From Parcubacteria bacterium C7867-008 (lineage in GTDB: Bacteria; Patescibacteria; Paceibacteria; UBA9973; UBA2103), in the NCBI GenBank assembly GCA_001189215.1, contig LFCR01000004.1, positions 248,001-312,000 on the forward strand: DNA of 64,000 bases, in the 5' to 3' direction. The notes under the pieces are model-generated. The model made no database searches. It saw only the letters and a program-made list of their open reading frames with translations, and was not told the DNA's origin. Both the position numbers and the translations under genes were made by a program. Of the stretch, positions 31,934 to 40,994 are shown piece by piece; position 1 is the first letter of the stretch; every line of letters begins with the position of its first letter.

Positions 31934-34099
31934 TTATCCGTTCACAATCGCAAGTGCACGAGTTGCTGCAAGCTTTGCGCCAGTCATACCAGCGGAGTAG
32001 CTTGAATCGATAGCGGTTGCAAGAGACGAGACGAGACGCTCGAGGAAGTTCGTTGCACAGTCTGAGGTGATGCGTGCAATCTCTGGGTGACACGGAGTGC
32101 CGTCCATACGTGCACGATAGGCATCATCAAGTGCACAGACTGCATGTGCAAGGAATTCCTGTGCATCACCACCCGTACGATTTACGGTACGAAGGGTGCC
32201 GAATACCTGTTCACGATCTCCTGAAAGGAGTGCGCCAAGGAAGCCGGAGATATCATCTGAATACGTGAGTACTTCTGTGGGTGCAGTAACAGGTGTTGGT
32301 GCTACCTGAGGCAGTACTTCTTCCTGAACCACTGGCTTTGCGGTACGTGGTGCCATGTCTCCATCATACGATGGTACTGATGTCTCTTGTACCTGTTCTA
32401 GGTGAGGAGTGAATACCATACCTGACTCGCGGGATAGACCTTTTACAATGTCATCAATCGTGAGTGCTTCACCAGACGCAAAGGACTTGAATCCATGCTG
32501 CTGGAGCTGTTGTGCCGGAGCCTGTGGAGCTGCTGCGATCTGTACTGGCTCGATGTGTGCAACTGGAGCAGGTTCATATGTTGGAACAGGTTCAGGTGCG
32601 TATACCGGCTCAGGTTCAACTGCCGTGTCTGCGTTGATTGCTTCCTGTACGTTTGCACCGAATGTCTTAGCACGACGCAGTAGCAGTGGCATACCTGCAA
32701 AGAGTATCAGGTATGCTGCTGCACCGCTCCAAAGCACGAGAGTGATCCAGTAGATCGCAGTGCCAACCGGACCAAGCTCTAGACCGGTATACGGAATCTG
32801 AGAGAGGTACACGGATGCAAGTGGCTGTGAGGATGCGAGCGTTACGTGCGGACGACTACGCCCACCTCCGCCATGACCTCCACCTCCGCCACCTCCTCCA
32901 CTATCAGTGTTAATGGTGACTTCCGCCTTACACTTCGGGTTCGAGGTATCACCAGGAACACTCAGTTGATATGAGGTGTTTGATGTTGGATTAACAACCT
33001 TAGTACCGTTAAGTGGTACGGTCTCACCATTAAGAGTTGCAGACGTTACGTCCTGTGTAGTCCAGGTAAGGAGAACAGCATCACCTTCATCGACAGAAGT
33101 CTTGTCTGCGGTAAGCAGTACACACTTTCCGCTACCTCCGCCTCCTCCAGGAGGAGTTGTTGGTGGTGTGTTAGTAACAGTTACGGTAACTGTACAAGGA
33201 TTGCTTCCAACAGCATCAGGCACGGTTGCGACATACGTAGTGTTTGCACTAACAGGAGTAACAGCAACTGATCCAAATGGAATCTGCGTAAAGGTACCAA
33301 CACCATTGTTGATGGTTATTGATGTCGCATTCGCAGATGTCTGCCATGAGAGCTGTACCGTCTCACCTGGAGTGATGTTTGTCTTACTTGCACTCAGCGC
33401 AAGACACTTGGGTACTTCAGGTATTACTGGTGGGATAACTGGTGGGATAACTGGTGGAATTACTGGTGGAATTACTGGTGGAATTACTGGAGTGGTTGGA
33501 ATTTCCGGCGGAGTCGTAATAATTGGAGGTTGTAGTGGAATTTCCGGCGGCACTAGTGGTGTTGTTGGTAGCGTACAACACGGAGGCGTGTCGATGATTA
33601 CTGGGGGTGTTGGAGGGACCTCGGGAGGCACTATCGGTGTAGTCGGCAGAGTACAACACGGAGGGGTATCAACAATAACGGGTGGTGGCAGAACAGGCTC
33701 CTCTATAACGGGAGGAGTGGTTGGTAGCGTACAACACGGGGGTGTGTCTACGATCACTGGCGGAGGAAGCACAGGTGGCTCTGGGACCGGAGGTGTTGTT
33801 GGGATAGTACAACACGGAGGTGTGTCGACAATAACCGGTGGTGGAAGTGCCGGTGGTTCTGGTTCTGGCGCTGGAGGTAGCGGAATTGGTGGAGGCGGTA
33901 GCGGAATTGGTGGAGGTGTTGTTGGGATAGTACAACACGGAGGGGTATCAAATACCTGAGCCATCACCTTATCTGGTGATGTAATACCCGTAGCAAATGC
34001 TACGGTCATACCAACTGAAAGTACAGCGAGCACTGCGAACAACCCCGTTCGAAACGGATGCACCTGCGCGCGTGGGTTGTGTTCTTGTGTAGACTCCAT
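31934..34099 (-). CDS. Proline/Cys-repeat surface protein with Ig-like domains and an IPYTG motif
   Basis: 721 residues. An N-terminal hydrophobic segment (TGLFAVLAVLSVGMTVAFATG) is a signal or anchor. Residues 50-210 are a Pro-rich array with seven or so PPCC(T)(I/L)PTTP units. Two Ig-like domains follow (CLALSASKTNITPGETVQLSW; CVLLTADKTSVDEGDAVLLTW), then a Gly/His linker. A sortase-like motif IPYTG at about residues 435-439 precedes a membrane span (YWITLVLWSGAAAYLILFAG), basic residues and a 250-residue cytoplasmic-type tail. The sortase gene lies one insert upstream. A tail this long is unusual for a sortase substrate. Confidence 0.75.
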   Translation of the reverse strand: MESTQEHNPRAQVHPFRTGLFAVLAVLSVGMTVAFATGITSPDKVMAQVFDTPPCCTIPTTPPPIPLPPPPIPLPPAPEPEPPALPPPVIVDTPPCCTIPTTPPVPEPPVLPPPVIVDTPPCCTLPTTPPVIEEPVLPPPVIVDTPPCCTLPTTPIVPPEVPPTPPVIIDTPPCCTLPTTPLVPPEIPLQPPIITTPPEIPTTPVIPPVIPPVIPPVIPPVIPPVIPEVPKCLALSASKTNITPGETVQLSWQTSANATSITINNGVGTFTQIPFGSVAVTPVSANTTYVATVPDAVGSNPCTVTVTVTNTPPTTPPGGGGGSGKCVLLTADKTSVDEGDAVLLTWTTQDVTSATLNGETVPLNGTKVVNPTSNTSYQLSVPGDTSNPKCKAEVTINTDSGGGGGGGGHGGGGRSRPHVTLASSQPLASVYLSQIPYTGLELGPVGTAIYWITLVLWSGAAAYLILFAGMPLLLRRAKTFGANVQEAINADTAVEPEPVYAPEPVPTYEPAPVAHIEPVQIAAAPQAPAQQLQQHGFKSFASGEALTIDDIVKGLSRESGMVFTPHLEQVQETSVPSYDGDMAPRTAKPVVQEEVLPQVAPTPVTAPTEVLTYSDDISGFLGALLSGDREQVFGTLRTVNRTGGDAQEFLAHAVCALDDAYRARMDGTPCHPEIARITSDCATNFLERLVSSLATAIDSSYSAGMTGAKLAATRALAIVNG

Positions 34100-34164
34100 A
34101 GATTCAGTTGATTCGCTCTGGTAAATAATGATTGGTGAAATAAGCCCCTGCCGCTTGTGCGGCG

Positions 34165-34212
34165 TACAAAAAAGGGAGAGTAGTGGCGGCGGGTTGTTTC
34201 AAGACCCGCCGC
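34165..34212 (-). terminator. Terminator of the 346-codon secreted insert gene
   Basis: Minus-strand GCGGCGGGT CTTGAAACA ACCCGCCGC followed by CACTACTCTCCCTTTTTT. Confidence 0.75.
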
Positions 34213-34238
34213 ACACCAAGATGAAGTTACCTTCTCGA

Positions 34239-35279
34239 TCAGTTGAACGTGAAGGGCGTCGCGATCAGGCGATGCTCAGGCCCATAGGACCCGGTGGCCG
34301 CCTTGCCATTCGAGTAGAGCGGCTTTCCGTCCGGCTTCTCGAGGTCGACGCAGGCGATCACGACCTGCCACTGCAGGTCAGGTGGCCCGAAGATGCTGAC
34401 CGTCTGTTCTTCTTCAACGAAACGGACTTCGTTGCTGCCAACCCCCGAATTCACATCGAGGTTCTTGACCGAAGTGATGGTGCCGTCGTCGATCAAGCGA
34501 AGGACGTGAGCTTCCGGTTCGCGGAAGCTGCAGTTCTTGGACTCGCAGTCCTTGCTGAAAGGCTTCTTCTGCCCACCGGGCAGTTGAATCGTCAGCGGAC
34601 ACTTACTGAGCGTCTTGAGGTCATGGTCTCCCACCACCTCGTAACGGAACACGCGCGAGCGCGGCGGAAGGCGATAGACGAGCTCCACGCAGTGGATCTC
34701 GACGACGACTCCCTCCGGTTCATGGTGTTCACCACGCTTCGGGTTAGAGCAGTCCGGGAACATAACGTTGTCGCCGTTGTGCCAGATATAGGTCTCGGTC
34801 GGAGAGAGCTTGCGGTGCATGCAGCCGAGGATGGTTTGATATCCGCCGTCCTGCGCATGCAGGCAGTCCATGCTCCACTCGGTCGCGCGTTCTGCGGCAG
34901 TGGGCACTCGCCGCTGGAAGTGCTCGACGTAGGCGATCGTTCCTTCGAGGGTCAGGCCGGGTGCTTTGACCCGGAAAGATTCCCAGTAGTTCCGAATGCT
35001 GGCGCAAGACCCATCGGTCTTGCAGCGTTCGGGATCGATCACGGCGTTGTAGTCGCTGGTGCGCTTGTAGACCGCGCGCATCTTCTTGGCCAGATCTTGC
35101 GGGGACGTGTTGCCCCGAAGAAACGGCAGATTGTGCTCGCGCTGTGACGTGGAAGTCACTTCCGCGAGAATCGAAGAAGACACGGCAGTGACTGCCATGC
35201 GTTCCGCCATCGTCCCTGCAGACGCCGCCCCCGCCGTGAAGGCGAAGAGCAGCGCCAGGGCGGTGAGCTTGAGCTTCAT
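34239..35279 (-). CDS. Secreted protein of foreign base composition (346 aa)
   Basis: Unrecognised. A classical signal peptide (MKLKLTALALLFAFTAGAASA) is followed by about 325 soluble residues containing around eleven Cys (ERCKTDGSCAS, SMDCLHAQDG, LGCMHRK, IHCVELV, KDCESKNCSF) and a C-terminus ending LIATPFTFN. Codon use is strongly GC-rich, unlike the flanking sortase and surface genes, which points to recent acquisition, perhaps from a proteobacterium. GGGAGAAAAGAG precedes the ATG. It separates the sortase gene from its likely substrate gene. No catalytic motif is evident. Confidence 0.8.
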   Translation of the reverse strand: MKLKLTALALLFAFTAGAASAGTMAERMAVTAVSSSILAEVTSTSQREHNLPFLRGNTSPQDLAKKMRAVYKRTSDYNAVIDPERCKTDGSCASIRNYWESFRVKAPGLTLEGTIAYVEHFQRRVPTAAERATEWSMDCLHAQDGGYQTILGCMHRKLSPTETYIWHNGDNVMFPDCSNPKRGEHHEPEGVVVEIHCVELVYRLPPRSRVFRYEVVGDHDLKTLSKCPLTIQLPGGQKKPFSKDCESKNCSFREPEAHVLRLIDDGTITSVKNLDVNSGVGSNEVRFVEEEQTVSIFGPPDLQWQVVIACVDLEKPDGKPLYSNGKAATGSYGPEHRLIATPFTFN

Positions 35280-35372
35280 CTCTTTTCTCCCTGTTGCCGC
35301 CCCGTAGGGCGGACTGGTGAAAGGTTCAGGTTTCCCTCCCTTGCGGGTGAGTCTCGTACAATTGCTTGCAAC

Positions 35373-35413
35373 GAGCGATCTGACCAGAGCACTAGGCTCC
35401 GATCAGGTCGCTC
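35373..35413 (-). other. Inverted repeat at the 3' end of the sortase gene
   Basis: GAGCGATCTGA at 35373 and TCAGGTCGCTC ending at 35413 pair across the sortase stop codon. There is no U-tract. It may be a transcript-end hairpin or a trace of the insertion event. Confidence 0.5.
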
Positions 35414-36051
35414 TTCACAAGGTTCGCCGTAACGACGAAGCGATCAGACTTGGTACCGAATGAGTTACAGGTTGCAAGAGTAAGCTTGCTTCCAGTAACG
35501 ACGAGCGGAATTGAGTCAGACTCTGCATCTGCCTTTACGACGGTCTCAACGGCATATTCATACACATGGTCTGAACCAATGACCTTGATACGGTCGCCGG
35601 GCTTCAGATCCTGAATGCCATCGAAGGCCTTGAATGCGGGATTGTTCACAATCGGCAGATAACTTGAGTGGCCAAATATGATTACATTCCCTGCCTCCCC
35701 AAGATTTGATGAAGACGGGTATCGGACAGCACCTTTGAGGAGTGCGTTGTCCAACACCGATACTTCAGATGAATCTGGGTTCGATACAGTAACAGAGAGC
35801 TTGATACTTGGGATCTCAATCTTGGTAGGTGACTCCGGACGAGTAGTTACGGCCTGTATAGCAGATGCTGTCAGGTTGGTAGCTACTTTTACCGGAGCCA
35901 CAGGAACGAGATCCAGAGCAATAAGGGAGCTATATGAGGTGAGGAATACCAATGCGAAAGCAACCATGAAGCTCCACTTCTTGGTTGAAACCTTCTGCCC
36001 GGCCTGCACGCTCTTAGCGGCGACCTTGATTATTGGTCCTTTTGTTGCCAT
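35392..36051 (-). CDS. Sortase (cysteine transpeptidase)
   Basis: 219 residues. One N-terminal membrane span (WSFMVAFALVFLTSYSSLIAL), then a sortase fold: catalytic His in IIFGHSSYLP, LKPGDRIKV, catalytic Cys in LATCNSFGTKSDRFVVTA with the Arg. Such enzymes cleave LPxTG-like signals and join surface proteins to envelope acceptors. The nearby IPYTG protein (31934-34099) is a plausible substrate. The promoter is TTGACA, 17 bp, TAAATA, with the -10 ending 13 nt before the ATG. The subclass (D/E-like) is not certain. Confidence 0.9.
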   Translation of the reverse strand: MATKGPIIKVAAKSVQAGQKVSTKKWSFMVAFALVFLTSYSSLIALDLVPVAPVKVATNLTASAIQAVTTRPESPTKIEIPSIKLSVTVSNPDSSEVSVLDNALLKGAVRYPSSSNLGEAGNVIIFGHSSYLPIVNNPAFKAFDGIQDLKPGDRIKVIGSDHVYEYAVETVVKADAESDSIPLVVTGSKLTLATCNSFGTKSDRFVVTANLVKSDLIGA

Positions 36052-36152
36052 ATCGTCTTACTCATATTTACATCATAAGAACACTGTTGTCAAGCCCTGC
36101 TTCATATTCTGATACTTGACACTATATAGTGAACGTGGTAAACACTACATAT

Positions 36153-36920
36153 ATGGAAACGATTACAAAGACCACGATCACCCGCGACCCACGTCGCCTA
36201 TACGCTATCCAAGCACTTGCCGTGGTAGGTTTTATCACACTTATCATCATGGGTATCGTGCTTGCTATCTATACCGCACGCTTCGTACCAGACGCAGTTA
36301 ACCGCGTTGGTTCTGCAGCGGTATACCTTTCTCAGGTATTCTCACCTAGTGACGATGAGAATCTTACCGTTGTCCCCCAGATTCCTTTCGAGAACGTAGT
36401 AGCATCTACAACCACAGCAACGACTACAATTCCTGCTACCCCTGTAGCAACAGTCATCCCGGGTGGAGCTACGCCTGCAGCAGTAAATCCTGGTCCTCGC
36501 ACCACAACCACCTACCCTGTTGGCGCTGGCTCCAACGCTCCCCTTTCAGGAAAGTCTGATCTTACGGTCTCAATCACTCAGACCGGATATCTCACCTCAG
36601 ATTCAACAGACTCATTTATTTCAAGTAAGTCTGTTCCTGACAACAAGAATGCTGCAGTGAAGTTCACTGTTACAAATACAGGAACTAACACTACGGGCGC
36701 ATGGGAGTTCCGTGCTGAGCTTCCTACCACTTCAAGCTACACTTTCAATTCAGCTTCACAGCAGTCACTACGACCTGGAGAGAAGATTGATTATGTGCTT
36801 GGGTTTGATCGCGCACGTTCAGGCGACCGTACCATCACCATCACGGTTGATAGCGGTAGCGATGTAAACGAATCAAACGAAGGAAATAACAGCGACTCTG
36901 AATCAATTACGATCAAGTAA
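36153..36920 (+). CDS. Membrane-anchored CARDB-domain surface protein
   Basis: 255 residues. A cytoplasmic N-terminus (METITKTTITRDPRR), one membrane span (IQALAVVGFITLIIMGIVLAIY) and a Thr/Pro/Ala-rich linker are followed by a CARDB-like beta domain (SDLTVSITQTGYL, VKFTVTNTGTNTTGAWEF, SLRPGEKIDYVLGF, VNESNEGNNSDSESI). Likely an adhesive or scaffold protein on the surface. The start at 36153 is chosen by TTGACA-17-TAAACA ending 8 nt upstream; the frame's earlier start at 36129 lies inside the promoter. Divergent from the sortase gene. Confidence 0.8.
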   Translation: METITKTTITRDPRRLYAIQALAVVGFITLIIMGIVLAIYTARFVPDAVNRVGSAAVYLSQVFSPSDDENLTVVPQIPFENVVASTTTATTTIPATPVATVIPGGATPAAVNPGPRTTTTYPVGAGSNAPLSGKSDLTVSITQTGYLTSDSTDSFISSKSVPDNKNAAVKFTVTNTGTNTTGAWEFRAELPTTSSYTFNSASQQSLRPGEKIDYVLGFDRARSGDRTITITVDSGSDVNESNEGNNSDSESITIK

Positions 36921-36964
36921 GCAAAAGAAAAGCCACCCGGCTCATGCCGGGTGGCTTTTCTTTT
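36921..36964. terminator. Bidirectional terminator (CARDB gene and gyrB)
   Basis: AAAAGAAAAGCCACCCGGC TCAT GCCGGGTGGCTTTTCTTTT; a long perfect stem. Confidence 0.9.
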
Positions 36965-36966
36965 AT

Positions 36967-39048
36967 CTATACGTCGAGGTTTGCGAGCTTCGCATTAGAC
37001 TGGATGAAACTCTTACGGCTCGGAACATCTGAGCCCATGAGGATATCAAAGATGCGGTCTGCATCAGTGGCATCTTCGATGGTTACACGCTTGAGAACAC
37101 GATTAGAAGGATTCATGGTGGTCTCCCAGAGTTCTTCTGGATTCATCTCACCAAGACCTTTATATCGCTGAATAGAGACCTTCGCACTCTTCTTGGTAGC
37201 CACCTCTTCTTCTGGTGAACCATCCGTTTCTTCATCAGTTCCCTGGTCCTCTTCACCCGCATCTACGGCCATGTCTGCATCAGGTCCAAGGATACGGAAC
37301 TTCTCTTCGTCTGAGTACGCGTACATGACTTCCTTGCCACGCTTGATCTTGTACAGCGGTGGTTGTGCGATGTATATAAATCCACCATCGATGATCGGCC
37401 GGAAGTGACGGTAGAAGAGAGTGAGGAGAAGGGTGCGAATGTGTGCACCATCCACGTCCGCATCAGTTGCAATGATTATCTTGTGGTACCGGAGCTTGCT
37501 GATATCAAAGATATCTCCGATAGCGGTACCCATAGCAACAACGAGGTTCTTGATCTGCTCAGATGCAAGCATCTTATCAAGACGTGCTCGTTCAATGTTC
37601 AGGATCTTGCCACGAAGTGGAAGAATTGCCTGGGTACGGCGATCGCGACCAGTCTTAGCAGAACCTCCTGCAGAGTCTCCCTCCACAATGAAGATCTCTG
37701 ACTCTGCTGGGTCCTTTGTCTGACAATCGGCCAGCTTACCAGGAAGGGTCATTCCCTCAAGTGCACCCTTTCGCATGACTGAATCTTTCGCCGCTTTAGC
37801 AGCCTTGCGTGCCTTAAGGGCAAGCAACACTTTGTTTACGATGGCACGACCATCATCTGGATTCTCTTCAAGGAAGGTGCTCAGCGCACCTCCAAACACG
37901 GTGGCCACGGCTCCCTGTGCCTCAACAGAACCCAGTTTACCCTTAGTCTGTCCTTCAAACTGGATCTCAGGCATTTTAACGGAAACCACAGCAGTGATTC
38001 CCTCAAGCGCATCATCACCGGTAAAGTTCTCTTCACTTTCCTTCAGGATGCCTGCCGTACGCGCATACGTATTAAGTGTTCGGGTGAGGGCGGTTTTGAA
38101 ACCGGTCACATGCGTACCGTGTTCCGGATTATATATATTGTTAGCGAAGGCAAGAAGACGTGGTGAGATATCGTCTGTGTATTGGAACGCAACCTCAACC
38201 ATCACTTCATTATCAGTTGCATCAACATAGAAAATGTTCTTGTGTGCGGGAGTCTGATGCTTGTTATAGAACGATATAAGTGAGCGAAGACCACCTTCAA
38301 AGAAGAAGCTCATTGTCGGGACTTCAAGACCAAGTTCACGCACATATGCGACTTCTTCTGAATCAACCATTCCTGCTTCACGTGCATCAACAACGGCGAT
38401 GCGAGTTCCCTTCACCAGGTATGCCTGTTGACGTACATGACTTACGATCTTGTCCCAGTTCCAACTAATACCGTCTTTAAAGATTGTGTCGTCTGGTTTG
38501 AAGAAAGTCACCGTTCCCTGATGCTTGGTCTTTCCAATCTGTTTTACCTTTCCAAGTGTCTTACCAATCTTGTACTCCTGCATGTGTGTTGCACCGTTCT
38601 TGTGGACGATAACCTTTGCGTGTTCTGAAAGTGCATTCACCACAGATGCTCCCACACCATGGAGACCTCCAGACACCTTGTATCCAGAATCTTCACCACC
38701 AAACTTACCTCCTGCGTGGAGAGTGGTCATAATGGTTTCGAGAGCAGACACCTTTGTCTTTGGGTGAATGTCCACCGGGATACCGCGCCCATTATCTACG
38801 ACACGCACATAGCCACCGGGAAGCAGGGTGATCTCAATATCATCGGCAAAGCCACCCATCGCTTCGTCGCGTGAGTTATCGAAAATCTCCCAGATAAGGT
38901 GATGCAGACCATCGGGACCCGTGGTTCCGATGTACATACCCGGTCGTTTACGTACCGGATCAAGACCTTCCAAAACACTAATGGAAGATGCGTCATATTC
39001 ACCGCTCTTGGCAGCCTTTTTGCTCGTTTTATCGCCTTCCTTAGCCAT
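36967..39048 (-). CDS. gyrB: DNA gyrase subunit B
   Basis: 693 residues. GHKL ATPase domain (GLDPVRKRPGMYIGTTGPDGLHHLIWEIFDNS read in parts; GRGIPVDIHPKTKVSALE; GGLHGVGASVVNALS). TOPRIM domain with EIFIVEGDSAGGSA near residue 455 and DADVDGAHIRTLLLTLFYR near 530, and a C-terminus QRYKGLGEMNPEELWETTMNP. It provides ATPase activity for supercoiling. A 15-residue lysine-rich start precedes the conserved region. ParE cannot be excluded without gyrA or parC nearby. Confidence 0.93.
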   Translation of the reverse strand: MAKEGDKTSKKAAKSGEYDASSISVLEGLDPVRKRPGMYIGTTGPDGLHHLIWEIFDNSRDEAMGGFADDIEITLLPGGYVRVVDNGRGIPVDIHPKTKVSALETIMTTLHAGGKFGGEDSGYKVSGGLHGVGASVVNALSEHAKVIVHKNGATHMQEYKIGKTLGKVKQIGKTKHQGTVTFFKPDDTIFKDGISWNWDKIVSHVRQQAYLVKGTRIAVVDAREAGMVDSEEVAYVRELGLEVPTMSFFFEGGLRSLISFYNKHQTPAHKNIFYVDATDNEVMVEVAFQYTDDISPRLLAFANNIYNPEHGTHVTGFKTALTRTLNTYARTAGILKESEENFTGDDALEGITAVVSVKMPEIQFEGQTKGKLGSVEAQGAVATVFGGALSTFLEENPDDGRAIVNKVLLALKARKAAKAAKDSVMRKGALEGMTLPGKLADCQTKDPAESEIFIVEGDSAGGSAKTGRDRRTQAILPLRGKILNIERARLDKMLASEQIKNLVVAMGTAIGDIFDISKLRYHKIIIATDADVDGAHIRTLLLTLFYRHFRPIIDGGFIYIAQPPLYKIKRGKEVMYAYSDEEKFRILGPDADMAVDAGEEDQGTDEETDGSPEEEVATKKSAKVSIQRYKGLGEMNPEELWETTMNPSNRVLKRVTIEDATDADRIFDILMGSDVPSRKSFIQSNAKLANLDV

Positions 39049-39096
39049 ACTTTGTTACTTAGAGTATAGCATAAACTGCCCCGCAAGACCTCTTTA

Positions 39097-40992
39097 CTAG
39101 CGTACCTCCCAGTCCCTCTGTGCGTTAAGTATATTCGTTACACGCTGCATAATTGGGTCCAGATCAGTATCTGCAAGCGTACGGTCATTTGCTTGGAATA
39201 CGAGACGGAAAGCATACGAGGTACGGCCATCCTTTTCAAAGCGATCAAAGCGATCAATACGCGCAAGCAGCTCATCTGCTTCCTGTTCGATCAGCAGTGC
39301 AACTTCTGATTCCTGCGTATCTTCAGGGACCCATACTGCAACATCGCGTAATGCAAAAGGATACGCAGAGAACTGTCGATAGTCTCCGAGTACAACCTTC
39401 TGAGGCCAGTAGTCACGACCAAGTGCTTCTAGATCGATTGCTGACAGATCCACTTCAGCCACATTCACATCGAGTATTGATACATGGAGACCAAGTTCAC
39501 TGCCGAGTGCTTCTGCAAGCTCACCTAGTACTGTATCGGTCTTCTTTCCTGTGAGCTGCTGATACCCAAGCACAAGAGAAAGGCTTTCGCCTTGCTTTGG
39601 GAATACCGTACCGATCTCAAACAACTTAATCATGGAGTCTGGTCCTAGTGCTATCGGAGCAACATTCACTGAACGACTAAGTGCAGCACGCATGTTCTCT
39701 GCAAGAGTGGTGCGCAGTGCTGGTTTAGTCATATCAAGCGGATTCGCAAGATATATGTCTCCTGTTACCGCAAAAGACTGGGTACTAATTTCCATGTAGC
39801 CACGTTCAAGGAGGAAATCTTTGATACGTTCAATACCTTTGTATCGAAGATTATCTGGCTGGATGCCATCGGTGAAAGGGGTCGACTCTATCTTGTCGTA
39901 CCCAAGAATACGTCCCACCTCTTCAACAAAGTCCTCCGGAAGGACAATGTCACGTCGCTCGAAGGGCGGCATGACGGTAAAGACTTCACTGGTAAGTGTA
40001 TAGGGAAGCCCAAGACGTTTAAGCGCTCCTACCACATCATCGGCAGTGTATGCGGTGCCAAGCATTCCATTTATTTGTGAAAGCGGTACCGATACCATTG
40101 GATTATCTTGTGGATTTGGATACACATCAACGACTCCAATCAATTCACCTCCTGCGACCTGCTCAATAAGGACAAGTGCCTCATTCATTCCATATGCAAC
40201 AAGTTCCGGTGAAGGTTTGTTTTGGAAACGACTACTTGCATCAGTAAAGAGTTTGAGTGCCTGAGCGGTACGGCGAATACTGCTTCCATCAAAGTTAGCA
40301 GCCGATACATACAGATCGGTCGTATGCTCATCAATACTCGAAGCCATTCCTCCTTTGATTCCCGCAATATCAAGCGGGGTTCCTGTTTCTGCTTCAGCGA
40401 TAACAATAGTGCCTACGGGTAGGAGATATTCTTCACCGGTTAGTACCGTAATCTTTTCTTCTGAATCAAGTTCGCGAATACGGACTGCAAGAGTTCCGTT
40501 TGTGGTCTTCTGTATCTTGGATGCATCGAAGGCGTGCAGTGGCTGCCCCATATTGAAGGTCACATAATTTGTTATGTCGACAATATTATTTATGGAGCGC
40601 TGACCAATTGATTCAAGTGCATTCTTAAGCCATTCAGGTGATGGGCCGACTTTCACTCCTCTCACCAATGCACCCATCTGACGAGCACTCTTATCGGTAT
40701 CAATGGTAATGGTGAGCTTGTCTGTTGTTGGCCACAGAGGAAGTAGTGTACGGAGGGGATCCTCTTTCATTGGGCGATCTAATATTGCTGAAAGTTCATA
40801 TGCGACACCTCGGTGCGAAAGCAGATAAGCTGCACGATCAGGCAGTACGTTCACATCAATGTACGTTGGCATAATCTCTTCAATTTCAGCAACGTTGAAT
40901 GTAAGTGCATCAGCAAGCTCTTCCGGGCTTGGGAGTGGTTCATCGAAGTATTTCTGTAGCCACGCGGGGGATGTTTTCATGCTGATAGCCAT
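39097..40992 (-). CDS. pheT: Phenylalanyl-tRNA synthetase beta subunit lacking the OB-fold domain
   Basis: 631 residues against about 790. The N-terminal helix (WLQKYFDEPLPSPEELADALT) leads directly into DVNVLPDRAAYLLSHRGVAYELSAIL, so the EMAP II-like tRNA-binding insert (normally about residues 40-150) is missing. B3/B4, B5 and the catalytic-like core follow. The C-terminal FDX-ACB anticodon domain is kept (RFDRFEKDGRTSYAFRLVFQ, ILNAQRDWEVR). It starts 2 bp after pheS. Confidence 0.93.
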   Translation of the reverse strand: MAISMKTSPAWLQKYFDEPLPSPEELADALTFNVAEIEEIMPTYIDVNVLPDRAAYLLSHRGVAYELSAILDRPMKEDPLRTLLPLWPTTDKLTITIDTDKSARQMGALVRGVKVGPSPEWLKNALESIGQRSINNIVDITNYVTFNMGQPLHAFDASKIQKTTNGTLAVRIRELDSEEKITVLTGEEYLLPVGTIVIAEAETGTPLDIAGIKGGMASSIDEHTTDLYVSAANFDGSSIRRTAQALKLFTDASSRFQNKPSPELVAYGMNEALVLIEQVAGGELIGVVDVYPNPQDNPMVSVPLSQINGMLGTAYTADDVVGALKRLGLPYTLTSEVFTVMPPFERRDIVLPEDFVEEVGRILGYDKIESTPFTDGIQPDNLRYKGIERIKDFLLERGYMEISTQSFAVTGDIYLANPLDMTKPALRTTLAENMRAALSRSVNVAPIALGPDSMIKLFEIGTVFPKQGESLSLVLGYQQLTGKKTDTVLGELAEALGSELGLHVSILDVNVAEVDLSAIDLEALGRDYWPQKVVLGDYRQFSAYPFALRDVAVWVPEDTQESEVALLIEQEADELLARIDRFDRFEKDGRTSYAFRLVFQANDRTLADTDLDPIMQRVTNILNAQRDWEVR

Positions 40993-40994
40993 AT

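Noticed and set aside
33417..33500. Short direct repeats resembling a CRISPR array
   Set aside because: The units are contiguous coding repeats (I-P-P-V-type) without spacers. No cas genes or unique spacers are in the window.
32976..33959. A 327-codon plus-strand frame opposite the surface-protein gene, made of Gly/Val/Ile repeats
   Set aside because: It is the antisense reading of the Pro/Cys repeat array of the minus-strand gene, and lacks promoter and ribosome signals.
34128..35147. 339-codon plus-strand frame opposite the secreted protein
   Set aside because: High GC makes the antisense strand open; the minus strand has a signal peptide, Shine-Dalgarno site and terminator.
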